From Syncephalis fuscata (lineage: Eukaryota > Zoopagomycota > Zoopagomycetes > Zoopagales > Piptocephalidaceae), in the NCBI GenBank assembly GCA_025786725.1, contig JAHLTZ010000030.1, positions 186,001-250,000 on the forward strand: a stretch of DNA of 64,000 nucleotides. Direction: 5' to 3'. The position numbers and the translations under genes were made by a program. Under the pieces are notes generated by a model. The model made no database searches, was not told the origin of the DNA, and saw nothing but the letters and a program-made list of their open reading frames with translations. The number at the start of each line of letters is the position of its first letter. Position 1 is the stretch's first letter. Shown here piece after piece: positions 1-13,291 of this stretch.

Positions 1-204
1 CGTACAGTAGCACTGACTCAATAGTAGCAGTCATTGCATACACTGTTGATAGCGATTGCTGCCATCACCGCTATTAGCAATAATCGTATACTGATTAGCT
101 ACAGTTATTAGATCGACTATTAGACTTTGGTTGGTTATCGTTGCTATTTTAGAATAGAAGTAGTGGCGGTTATATCGGCAGTTTAATTGCCAGTAGCCAC
201 TATT
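1..204. other. Upstream region of the poly(A) polymerase gene
   Basis: AT-rich leader sequence before the first coding exon. No gene or recognisable motif is visible. It probably carries the promoter and 5' UTR of the gene starting at 205. Confidence 0.4.
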
Positions 205-3032
<2,828 letters not shown>

Positions 3033-3709
3033 TTGGGTAGGAAGGAGATAGGAGTGTGACAAAGGAGTGAGAGAGAGTGAGAGAGTGAGAGAGGCATAGT
3101 ACAATTGGCCTATATACATATACATATACATATACATTACACGCATATGTATGTATGTATGTATGTATGTGCACAGGTTATAGCTAGACGAGTGCAATGA
3201 CTATTATTTGCGTTATCAAATTTAGTGAGCAAAAAGTCTGGCTTTTCTTCTTTCCCTCTTCAAACGCATCAAGTAAATTAGCACTACAAGCAAATGAAAT
3301 AGGCGTACACAATTAATTACGGAAGGATTCTCAAGTGCACTCTTTGCTCTTTGTTCTTTCTTTTTGATCTGCATGCTTATTCTCTACACATATCTAATAA
3401 AAGCATTTATATACATCAAATACTTGTGCCTTTCCAATGTTTCTATTTGTTAATGTAGTCTATAGTAATATATTATTATTATATTTATTATAGTTTAAAT
3501 GGTGCTATGTATTGTTTTTAAGAAATATTAATAGCAAAATGTAAATGTAAATATATTATTAAGTAAAAAACAATATCGTATACTTTGGAAATGAGGCGCT
3601 GGCATGTTAATTTACATACTGATTAATTAGAGAGTATTACTGTTTTATTAATTAAACAAACCATTAGTGCTTAATAGAAATTGTATTATTTGAATCAAAC
3701 GCTTTAAGT
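3033..3709. other. Convergent intergenic region with microsatellites
   Basis: Space between the converging 3' ends of PAP and the PLC-like gene. It holds GA-rich repeats near 3070-3090, a (TATACA)n-like tract near 3112-3135 and a (GTAT)n tract near 3147-3170. The rest is AT-rich. No coding signal was seen. Confidence 0.6.
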
Positions 3710-4709
3710 TTATGCATTCATATCCTTAATAATTGCTTTGAATGGTTCCAGCATGTTATAATAGTAGTCGATTTTGACACGATGAACTCGTGTATATGTG
3801 GAGGAATAAAGTGTTGTCACTCTTTAAGTTTGGGAATGAATCCTTAGCAAGAACACTAAGACATTGCTTTGGCATGTGTCCATGGAACAAGTCGCTAAAC
3901 CAGCCTGATGCAGTTGCATCGTAGCCATAATCGATGCACTGCCATTTGGTTTCTCTTTTGATGCATTCTTAGCATGATCACTATAGTTCTTAACAAGCTC
4001 ATTGGTATTTTTTGCTCTACGCGTGTACTCCCAGCTGCCCTCCAAATAATCCGACGACTGTGAATCCAGGCTGGACGTTTGTCTGAATTAGGACAAATCT
4101 TCCAAAGAAGACGACAACTTGCTTGCCTTGTTTTGTCATCTCATCGAGTGTGGGCCATGGAGCCTTAGTATCTGTACGTTCAAGCATCTTGCCCGACAAA
4201 TGCTGCTTGAGATTTGCAATAATAGCATTGGCCGTCGTTGCTTTATCGCCATCGTAGTCACCATACTCAATGACGATGACCTCGTTGGGATTTTGGGCAA
4301 TAAAGTCTTTAACCTGCTTGATATGTACATCTAACGGATCGCCAATGCCACGAACGCCACCCTCGCCGTGGCAAGTGACGACTGATTTTTTATTGACACA
4401 CGTGTCGATATCCAACAGACGAATGCCATTCTTTAGCTGAGTGCCAATGTCGTGGCCCGATTGGTTCTCCCAGAAACAACCGAGCATTGAACGGCTCGTA
4501 ACGCATTTTTTTATAAGGCCACAGCTTGCAGTTAACCTATAAGCGGCTGAATTGTGCGTGCCCATGAAAGTAAATCTGTCGAAGGGTAGACGACAATAGT
4601 CGGGTGATCCATTGCAAGATTTTGGTACAGCGGCTTCGGTTGAACTGGTAGCAGCCAGAATGGCAGTAGTAGCCAACAATAAGTATGGTGGATTTATAAA
4701 GCGAGTCAT
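3710..4709 (-). CDS. Secreted PI-PLC X-domain-like phosphodiesterase, frameshifted
   Basis: Starts at 4709 with a hydrophobic signal peptide of about 26 residues ending near TEA-AVP. The PLC-like TIM-barrel fold is indicated by FMGTHNSAAYR (first catalytic-type His), GIRLLDIDTC and VTCHGEGG (second His), and by VIVIEYGDYDGD. It probably acts outside the cell on phosphoinositide or GPI-type substrates, but the substrate cannot be read from the sequence. The continuous frame breaks near 4040. Convincing coding sequence resumes in another frame (EGSWEYTRRAKNTNE), then again after about 3955 (KWQCIDYGYDATASGW) and after about 3830, ending in MLEPFKAIIKDMNA with a TAA at 3710. Three 1-nt shifts without other damage suggest assembly indels. 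The spliced product would be about 330 residues. Confidence 0.8.
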
Positions 4710-5645
4710 ACTATTATTGATTGTTCAAATGTGTTTAATCGTTGCAAATGATTGAGATTAAAGGTCGATAGTTGGTGGTTTTAAATAAATGTTAGAATCG
4801 TTTCGGCAACTAAGGGAATGGGATATTGATGTTGTTGATAATTGCAAATGTAAGTGATTGCTAAAGTGCTTTATATACTATATAACTCCAATGATTACTA
4901 GTAAGCTATCAATAAGGCTTAAATACCTAGCACTTTGGTAGTTTACATGCAACTTAGTCACAACGCAATTTACCCATTACAGGCCTATTGACTTTATTAT
5001 TATTTCTTGTTTTTGGCCTTTTTTACTATTCAATCCAAATTGTTTGATTTGCTGCCACGTTGTATAAATATTAATTGGGCTATAAATGGCCTATTGTTTA
5101 TATCAATATTTAAGAGCACATGTACAGTATTAATTAGATTGCCATATAAGAATAGACACGTATATAATGCACTAAATTGATACTTTTAATGATAGTTGAA
5201 TTGACCCTGTATAAACAATCATATTGTGTACATTGAAACATCTTAAATGGTACTTTTAATTGATTAATTGATTAGTTGTTTGTCAAACAATGCTTAAACC
5301 AAACATAAATACAGTCTATATAATATAGATATCGTCATAAGTAAAGGCGCGCCTTATCAACCGTAAACAATGTTTTTTTTCACTTGCAATAGGACAGTGT
5401 TATTCAAAAATATAATTAATACAACTATAACTATTATATTAATATTTTAAAATAAATTAACCGTCGGCCTTTTTTTAACTATTTTAATTTTAACAAACGT
5501 ATTATTGCTAGTTATCAATAATAGCAATAATAATAATATAGACAAGTCACATGTATTTAAAGGTTTTGTAGATAATTAAGTTATTTATTTGATTTATATA
5601 ATTTATTGTGCACAACACATATACATATAAAAAGTAGTACATAGT
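4710..5645. other. Intergenic region, AT-rich
   Basis: Upstream region of the PLC-like gene and downstream region of the SRAP gene. TATA-like runs occur near 4870-4885. No coding potential, tRNA or repeat structure was recognised. Confidence 0.5.
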
Positions 5646-6820
5646 TTATTTTGTATTTTTTGGTTTAAAATAGGCCGTCATTGGACGTGTATAAGGTGTT
5701 GATTTAGATGTACGCGACGGCTTACTCGCTTTGCCCTTTGTGGAGGACGATTTAGCCTTAGGTTTAGGACTAGCGTTTGTCGATGAACCACCACTGTTCG
5801 GTGATGCAGTAGTGCTTGTTTTGTTCTTATTCAATTGATCTACAGCGGAGGCCTGACTAAAGTATTGCTTAATACCATTGGCTGCCTCATCAATAGGCTT
5901 TATACACTCAACGCCGTGATTACTTGTATGGTTTACTTTTTGCGATACAGGATACCTGTCTTTTACTTAATATCAATCATGTAACTCATCTTTACCTACC
6001 ATGCTAACTGTCCATCAAATGGACATAGTTTCTTAAGCCAGTCTTTTTGTCCACTCAACCATTCCGAAGGATCATCAAGGACGACAGGCATCCGCTCATG
6101 AAGGCCTGAGATGTCATTTGCAGCATTTGTAGTCACAATGACATACGTATAGTTTATTTCGTCTATACAAACTAAGTAGTTATAAAAAGTAAAGCTCAAT
6201 CACATACCATTATTTAATGTCTCTGTGTACAATCCTGCCAATAACATGATCGACTGATCTGCTCGATGAATATAATATGGTATTCGATGCTTGTCTTGGT
6301 GTTTCCACTCATAATAGCTTTATGATGTCAACATAAATCAGTTGCTGTATAATATAACTTACCCTCGTGCTAGAACAACACATCGTTTATACTTTTCGCC
6401 AACAATTGGCTTACTTCGAATGGTATCGTCACGTATATTAATTATTATAGCCTTCTGATTGTATTTAGTAATGCCCCATTGCTGCATAGCAATAACACCT
6501 GTTAATAAACCGTTTATTAAATACAAACGAGACTATACCATGTTTTGAATAAGACGTTCGCCACTTTGACTGTCCCATATCAATGTCGGCTGTGTTTGCG
6601 TAGGAGCAACGTTGTAACTTTATAAACAACAGGTTATTACTATATTAAAATATATCTTTATAAACGATTACTTTGGTCGGAATTGCTCGGGATGAAGCCA
6701 ACGATAAAGGTGAAAGCGAGCCTGTATTGACTCGACATCCTATTGGCACTGCATTACTATTATCTGTTATATTCAATAGTATTAAACGCCCACCACTCCT
6801 AATTCCGTTCGACCGCACAT
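5646..6820 (-). CDS. SRAP-domain abasic-site processing protein (HMCES/YedK family), 7 exons
   Basis: Forms a covalent DNA-protein crosslink with abasic sites in single-stranded DNA through the N-terminal Cys, shielding them at replication forks. The first exon starts MCGRTELG, so Cys2 (the crosslinking residue after Met removal) is present. Further SRAP hallmarks are FRPNYNVAPTQTQP, QQWGIT, GYYEWK, GLHERMPVVLDD and WYPVSQKVN followed by CIKPID. Exons on the minus strand: 6820 to about 6785, 6739-6672, 6617-6539, 6498-6363, 6317-6208, 6162-6000, 5955-5646. The first donor is uncertain, since three phase-0 GT sites are possible. The Lys/Ser/Thr-rich tail ends in RPMTAYFKPK, which resembles a degenerate PCNA-interacting box, and GIKQYF lies upstream of it. 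No frameshift was seen. The gene is divergent from U1-70K. Confidence 0.92.
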
Positions 6821-6959
6821 CTTCAAGTGTATTTGCAAACAGTAATGCTTGATAGAAAATAGTAAGTATATTGATGATTTAGTTAAACAAACAAATCAAT
6901 AAAATATATTCGTTATTAAAAATAAACTAGTTCTTTCTCTTTTGATTTTATCCGTAATC
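6821..6959. promoter_or_regulatory. 139-bp divergent promoter between SRAP and U1-70K genes
   Basis: The start codons at 6820 (minus) and 6960 (plus) face away from each other across only 139 AT-rich bases, so promoter elements must be compact and probably shared. No defined factor site was recognised. Confidence 0.55.
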
Positions 6960-8303
6960 ATGACGGAGAAGCTACCTCCGCATCTTAATCGTCTGTTTGT
7001 ACCGCGACCGCCTCCAAAGCCTGTCGCGCCTCTTGATCGCGATCTAGGCCGTCGTCGCGGTCCCACTGTAGAGGGCATAGGAGCATACTTTAATTTACTA
7101 AAAGACTACGATCCTGACTACGTCCCACAAGAAACGCCTGAACAAGCTCGACTTCGTAAAGTAAGTTTGAACTGTGCAATAAAACGGCAGTCTTGTCGTT
7201 AGTAGCAGTAGCGGTTTATAGATCGATATCAGATGAGTATAATAATGACTAACGACCAACTGTAGCGCACGGAAAGACTAGCCAACACTGAAAAAACACT
7301 TAAAACACAGCTAGAAGATTGTAAGTTATGGCTTAATAGCGACGCGTCTTGTATGCGCCAGCTCATTTCGTTGCTAATACTGCTCAATAGGGGATCCTCA
7401 TAAAGATTCCAAAGCAAGTGGCGACCCATATAAAACACTATTTATTGGTCGTTTGGTAAGGCACAGTTTATTGTTTAGTACGCGTTATTTAATGCAGCTA
7501 TTTTGCATATTGAACAGAGTTATGAAGCAACCGAGGAAGATATTCGACGGGCATTTGATCGATATGGAAAAATTGTTAATGTAAATAGTAAATGGCATAC
7601 TACAGCGATGTTGTTACTTATTGCAAATTAGATTGGATTAGTACGTAAAAAGGATTCGCAAAAGTCGCAAGGTTATGCATTTATTGAATTCGAAGATGAG
7701 CGAGATATGAAAGGTAAAAAAAATGTTACTATATTGTTTAAAGGACAAAATACAATTATTTGAACTAGATGCCTACAAAGATGGCGACGGCATGAAACTA
7801 CTGGACCGTCGAGTTGTAGTGGATGTTGAGCGTGGCCGCACTGTCAAAGATTGGCGTCCTAAGCGTCTTGGTAAGTATTCGCGCGGTTCTATCATTTATA
7901 TATGCTTATTGTTCACCGTTTAATAGGTGGCGGATTGGGACAGACACGCGTTGGACGTCCTGACGAGAACCAACGCCATTCAGGACGTGATCCAGTTATT
8001 GGTGGTGGATACCAACCACCTGAGGAATCATCACGCCATACTAGTCGTGGACATAGTGGTCGTGGTTATGAGGGAAGATCAGGTGGCTACAGTTCTCGAT
8101 CAGGTGGCAATCATGGTGGATATGGCGGCCATGGACGCGATCATCGTGACCGAAATGGACATTACGACCGACATCATCGCAACAGGTCACGCTCTCCTCG
8201 GCGTGATTACCGCGACCGAGATCATGATCGTGATCGAGGCAGTCGTGACTATAGAGACCGTGGTGGCCGTGATCATCGAGATCGAGATGGATATCGACAC
8301 TAA
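6960..8303 (+). CDS. SNP1: U1 small nuclear ribonucleoprotein 70 kDa, 7 exons
   Basis: Core U1 snRNP protein that binds stem-loop I of U1 snRNA and helps recognise 5' splice sites. The N-terminus ([18 protein letters not shown]) matches the U1-70K N-terminal region. The RRM has RNP2-like KTLFIGRL and RNP1-like [10 protein letters not shown], and [19 protein letters not shown] is diagnostic. The C-terminus is Gly/Arg- and Arg/Asp/Ser-rich. Exons: 6960-7160, 7266-7320, 7391-7455, 7518-7580, 7632-7713, 7769-7870, 7927-8303. The ATG at 6960 is chosen because the family N-terminus starts there. No frame break was seen. It is relevant here because the window holds a gene that demands extraordinary 5' splice-site recognition at 48980. 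Confidence 0.96.
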
Positions 8304-8521
8304 ATAACTAATGGTTTATAAACAAAACTAAGTCTATTGAAATAAAGCGGTATTGAGTAATTTTTAAAGCAAATGGACTGATTAATTGACCGATTTGTAT
8401 GTACGCAGCTAGTATAGCTATAAATTGTAATAAATATAAAGTAAACAATGGGCGGTTTTATTCTAGTTTCATTTATATTCATTTATTTGTTTTTTAGCTC
8501 CAATTACTTAAAGAGATTGCA

Positions 8522-9625
8522 ATGTCAGATCTAGAAACTAAACAGTTGGATAGTTCTGTTTTGGAGGACACTACAGCCGAGATTAGTCAAGGCTTTATGC
8601 GTAGTCGTCTTAAATTCCTTAATAACTTGGAACGTATTTGTAAAGCGTATGAAGAAAAACCCGATAGTCCAGTTGTTGTAGATCTGGTCAATATGAAGGT
8701 TACGCGTGATACTGGGGCGATCGAGGAAGATGAGCGGTATCGTACAAGTAAAACCAAAACATCTAATGTTGTAAATAAAAGACATAATAAATATGTCATT
8801 AATAGCTATTGCAAGAAGCTGCAAGAAGCCTATTTTAATTCAGATTCTGATAACGAGCCTGATAGGGATGAAGACGACGAAGAAGACGATAAAGAAGACG
8901 AGGCGGACGACAAAGAAGCGCCCAGTATTATTAAAAAAGAGGATAACCAAGAGCGCATTTTACTAAATATACTTCAAGATCAACGTAAACGACTGTCTCA
9001 AATGGCCTTTGACGATGGTGATGATGATGCGTGGAGTACTGTTAAGCAAAAGCAGCCGCGACAATTAACAGATAAGCAAAAAAGCGATGAAATGCTCAAG
9101 TCTAGTACGCAGACTAGCAAGTATAATCAGATGAACGGCTTTACTAAAAACAATTTGAATAATCAACAATTCAACGCACGCCAGCAATCATCCGCTTCCT
9201 TTGTTAATAATGCTTGGAATACAACACGTGCGGTGAAAAGCGTTAGACCAGTGGCAACACAATTAAAACTATTTCGGTATACGCCTAAAAAATCACGTAC
9301 ACCAAAAGATAGCATCGATACCACAACAGTGAAAGAAGAGGCGAATGAGCCAACAATATGTACAAGCAAAAGATCTGAGCCATTGTCGGCGAACGAAATG
9401 CATTTATTGAACATGAAACAAGCTAAAGCATTTGCTAAAAGTACTGGACAAACAATATCTCAAAGAACGCTACAAAGTCCTATTTATTTAGCAGCATGGA
9501 TGAAGCTACACAATTGTCCCAAAGCTACTATAGTTTCACTATCTCGTGACAATTTTGGACATCAACGCAAAGCAATCTCTAAAAAGATGGGCAATACGTC
9601 ATCGTCTAATAACGACATAAAGTAG
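8522..9625 (+). CDS. Acidic Scm3/HJURP-like candidate (CENP-A chaperone family)
   Basis: Single-exon gene of 367 residues, 218 nt downstream of U1-70K on the same strand. Residues about 25-75 (SRLKFLNNLERICKAYEEK, PVVVDLVNMKV, DTGAIEEDERY) resemble the Scm3/HJURP core, in which a helix is followed by a PVV/DL and T-G pattern that binds the CENP-A/H4 dimer. Residues about 115-135 form an Asp/Glu-rich stretch typical of histone chaperones. The C-terminal 80 residues include an unassigned block around LNMKQAKAFAKSTGQ. The identification rests on a short motif and is an inference; another acidic nuclear protein is possible. The frame is clean throughout. Confidence 0.5.
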   Translation: MSDLETKQLDSSVLEDTTAEISQGFMRSRLKFLNNLERICKAYEEKPDSPVVVDLVNMKVTRDTGAIEEDERYRTSKTKTSNVVNKRHNKYVINSYCKKLQEAYFNSDSDNEPDRDEDDEEDDKEDEADDKEAPSIIKKEDNQERILLNILQDQRKRLSQMAFDDGDDDAWSTVKQKQPRQLTDKQKSDEMLKSSTQTSKYNQMNGFTKNNLNNQQFNARQQSSASFVNNAWNTTRAVKSVRPVATQLKLFRYTPKKSRTPKDSIDTTTVKEEANEPTICTSKRSEPLSANEMHLLNMKQAKAFAKSTGQTISQRTLQSPIYLAAWMKLHNCPKATIVSLSRDNFGHQRKAISKKMGNTSSSNNDIK

Positions 9626-10275
9626 AGCCATATGAAGTAGAGCCACGTATCCTCCATTTTGTATAATCGTTGTGTTTTATTGTATTGAAGATATTGAAGG
9701 CTGGATTGATGTAGCAGTCATTATGCTTAATAAAGAGTCTATAATAAATGAGCAATTATAAATATGACGACACTTGAATCTGTAAAAATCCCTCAAAGGG
9801 TATATTTAATTAACCATTTAGTCATTAAGCCTAAAAGGCCTTTGGAGTTAGCAAGTTTTGATTTGATTTACTAATAAATATAGTCAATAAACAGGTAATA
9901 CACTGAAAACAAAGACCTAAAATAAATACACAAAGAACGGCGCAAAGTTCAGTTAGTAGTTGGGTAGATTGAGATATTAATAGATGCACTCAATTGAAAG
10001 ATTTAACGCCTTTGCTGTCGCCTAATAGTGGTTGGCCATGCTCTTTGTTAATACAACGCTATTGTCTAGCCACCTTAGCTCATAGATTCAGTACTTCAGA
10101 TGGGCTATAAATGTAGTTCAATTAGATTGCCAATAAAGACTACTACTATTATTATTCCCGCCAACATTTCTTTAGCATTAACATTTTATAGCATTGCACA
10201 TAACCATTCGGCTATCAAGTATCCACTCATTCATTCATTTATCATTCATTGTTTTTAGCATTTTATTCAATCTAA
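9626..10275. other. Intergenic region and tyrosinase promoter
   Basis: 650 AT-rich bases. A TATA-like element (CTATAAAT) lies near 10105, about 170 bases before the tyrosinase ATG. No gene was recognised. Confidence 0.45.
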
Positions 10276-11827
10276 ATGTTTGGAAAATATACGCGGCTTT
10301 GTGCATTGGCCGTCGCATGTCTTATTGCATCGACTAGCCATGTAGATGCTCAACAATGCCAAGTGCGTCAGCGCCAGGAAATTCGTACACTTAGCGCTCA
10401 GCAACGAACAGCATTCCTCGGTGCCATTCGCAGTATGCAATCCACTGGATCGCCCAGTAAATATGACGAGTATACGCTTAGACACAACGATGCTCACGAT
10501 GCGGCTCATGGCAAACCCATGTTTCTTCCATGGCATCGTTGGTTTATTCGTGAATTTGAAAAAGATCTCCAAAGGTTTGATCCCAGTATCATGTTGCCTT
10601 ATTGGGTAAGTTAAATTACAATGATTTTAGATCGTGTCACTAACTTTAATGTAATTAGGACTGGTCCTATGACTCTCAACGACCAGCTGCTTCGCCTATA
10701 TTCCGATCTGACTGGCTAGGTGGCAATGGCAATCCTAACAACAACTACTGTGTAGATAGTGGTACTTTTGCTCAGCACAGACCATCCTACCCATCGCCTC
10801 ATTGTCTTAGACGGCGATTTAATAGAGGCACTCAGCTTTCTCCATATACACCACCTGAAGAATTATTAAGAATTAAACAAGCAGCTACCTATGGTGAATT
10901 TAAAAACCAGCTAGAAGGTCCCCCTCATGGAAATGTGCATATGACAATTGATACTACTGGCACTGATATGTCTACTATGTACAGTCCAAATGAGTAAGTT
11001 GTAGCTATTTTATTAATTAGCACTATCTAATCTGTATTTTATCATCCAGTCCTATTTTCTGGGTTCATCATGCCTTTGTTGATAAAATCTGGGCTGACTG
11101 GCAAGCAATCAATTCAAGAAATATGCGTGCCTATGGAGCGGACAATGAGCGGACTATTGGAGTAACCAGTAAAGATCAACTTTTTAACTCGCCACTCAGA
11201 GTGGAGGATGTATTTGATACTCGTGCTCTTTGCTACACCTATGCTCCATTTAGAAGTAATTCTCTTCTTCGCCGTGGTCTGCCATCTGAGTCGACACCGA
11301 CTGGCGATAACTCGACCAGCATCAATGCTAAAACCACATCAGCACCAGCCAGTGATAACTCGACCAGTACCAATACTAGCACCACAACAACACCACCTAC
11401 TCTTGATACCGCTTCCAAACAGTACACAGAAACCGTAGAAATTCTTGCTCTTCAACATCCCATGCCACTCCCCGATCACTGGATTATTATGAACAAACTT
11501 AACGTCACTGAAACTCGCCAAAATGAAGCCAAACAGTATGAACTCATTGAAAGTTGCAACAAAAATCCCAAATATATCTCCCCAGTCGTACCATTCCGCA
11601 ATGAAAATGTTATGAAGGATATATTATCGTATGCCGACAATATCATTTGTACTCTAGGTGGCAAGCAATTGAAGCTCGAGGTCAACAAAACCATTTCCGA
11701 TATAGGCCAATACATAGTAGAGATTATTAAGAAAGTAAGCAAGTTTATTGCCAAAGTCCAAGCAGACGGTTTTGAGGAAACAGCCAACAAAATTTTCAAT
11801 CAATTCAAAAAACCAGTATCGCATTAG
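10276..11827 (+). CDS. Secreted tyrosinase (type-3 copper oxidase), 3 exons
   Basis: Binuclear copper monophenol/diphenol oxidase, probably acting outside the cell in melanin-type polymerisation or phenol oxidation. A signal peptide of about 25 residues ends near VDAQQC. The CuA signature is HGKPMFLPWHRWFIREFE. The CuB site is HGNVH (exon 2) plus DPIFWVHHAFVDKIW (exon 3), so the copper-ligand histidines are present. Exons: 10276-10605, 10659-10993, 11050-11827. A Thr/Ser/Asn/Pro-rich linker with short repeats (around 11300-11400) separates the catalytic core from a C-terminal region that in this family often shields the active site. The total is about 480 residues. No frameshift was seen. Confidence 0.95.
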
Positions 11828-11929
11828 TGTACTATACACACAGTAAATAAATATAAATTTGTTGTAATTAATCGTCATTTATTTTAATTGGTCATATTGT
11901 TGGTTAAAAAATATTTGAATTTATTGTAA

Positions 11930-13215
11930 ATGGTAATAAATTAGTATAAAATTAAAAGGAATTTTGAAAAATACACTGTTTTTAAATCTTACCATAGCAA
12001 ATTCCTCTTTTTTAAATTTATTAATTAATAAAATCATTTTTTGTTTGCCCCACACTTCGCTTTTTTTGTAATGACTTTATCACCGATTAAATAGTCTTTA
12101 ATGGCATGTTTTCTTTTTTTTATAAATGTTTCATTAGTAGTTTGTATTTGTTTAATAAAAAACAATTGTTTTAATATCAATTGCTGTTTTAATATTATTA
12201 ATACTAATTCTTACAGAGTATGTTCTTGTATTGTATTTTTTGAGTTGCATTTGCCACCAGTATATTGTTGGAAGTCTTTTGACAAATAAAATACGACTAG
12301 CATTGTTATTAATATTGCTACAATTAGCTAAATTATGTAAATAAGCAAAGTTTTAAATTAAACTAGTTGTATTTATTATAATTAACATTTTTTTCCATCT
12401 GGCATTTTAGCTTTGCAACTTTTATTATTCAGTAATATTATAAATGCATAATACTGTTACTCAGCTAACAATAAAGATAGATTTTTATATTTTATTTTAT
12501 TTTAGCTTGTTACCAGAATTTATACAATTACAACTTTTGTTATAAATCTGCTAACTTGTTATTGTAATAAGTTAAAGCCATTTGATACTAATAATATTTT
12601 TTATTAAATTAATATTAAAATATTTGGCTAGGCTACTACTTCTATTTCTTTTTTTCCTTTGGTCACTTGGTCAATGGTACATCATTTTATTACTGATGTT
12701 GTAACAATGTCATTCTTTTTTATTAAACCAAAGGCAGATTAAACTTTGTAATAAAAATACTAGCATCTATTAAGCTATTACAATTGTTAGTGTATATTAA
12801 ATAATCAAATATGTACTTAATGTTTTTACTTGTAAATCTTTTGATTTTATATTTGAGAATGTAGCAACATCATTTGTAATAAATTTAATAATAGATCTAA
12901 TAGTATTATTACTAGAATCATATGCACAACCATTAGAATGGTTAAAATTGCATTGGACAATTTTTAATAAGCCAGTTTTTTGCTTTCTGGCCATCAAAAC
13001 AAACTGAAATTTGTTGCTGGAACGGCCTTCATAAGGACAAATAAGCTATAATTTTGCTGAATCACTATTTTCCTCTTAAAGTTGCAGCCGTTAACAAGCT
13101 TAAACTCGCCAACAGCGGCTTTTAGTTTTTCAATACTGTTAAATATAGCTTTTCTAAGTAGTTTGGTAGACATTTGGTAGATTTTTCAAAACGGTGTATT
13201 TCAATAAGTAAAATT
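11930..13215 (-). mobile_element. Degenerate transposon copy R1 with zinc-finger-like remnant
   Basis: AT-rich repeat sharing long stretches with two other places in the window: 12060-12310 matches 46490-46750, and 12340-12560 plus 12940-13110 match 53160-53450. Broken minus-strand reading frames near 12797-13115 encode CPYEGRSSNKFQF followed by MARKQKTGLLKIVQCNF, with VNGCNFKR upstream in another frame. This pattern is reminiscent of WRKY/FLYWCH/FAR1-type DNA-binding domains of Mutator-like transposases. No complete transposase or clear terminal repeats were identified, so the class is an inference. Confidence 0.55.
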
Positions 13216-13291
13216 TAAAAACAGTGTATTTTCTAATTTTTCCATTTATTAATGCTACAGAATTAACAGTATACACAATATTTGCTGTAAA

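Noticed and set aside
11239-11799. Minus-strand open frames inside the tyrosinase gene
   Set aside because: They are antisense shadows of the well-supported tyrosinase exon 3.
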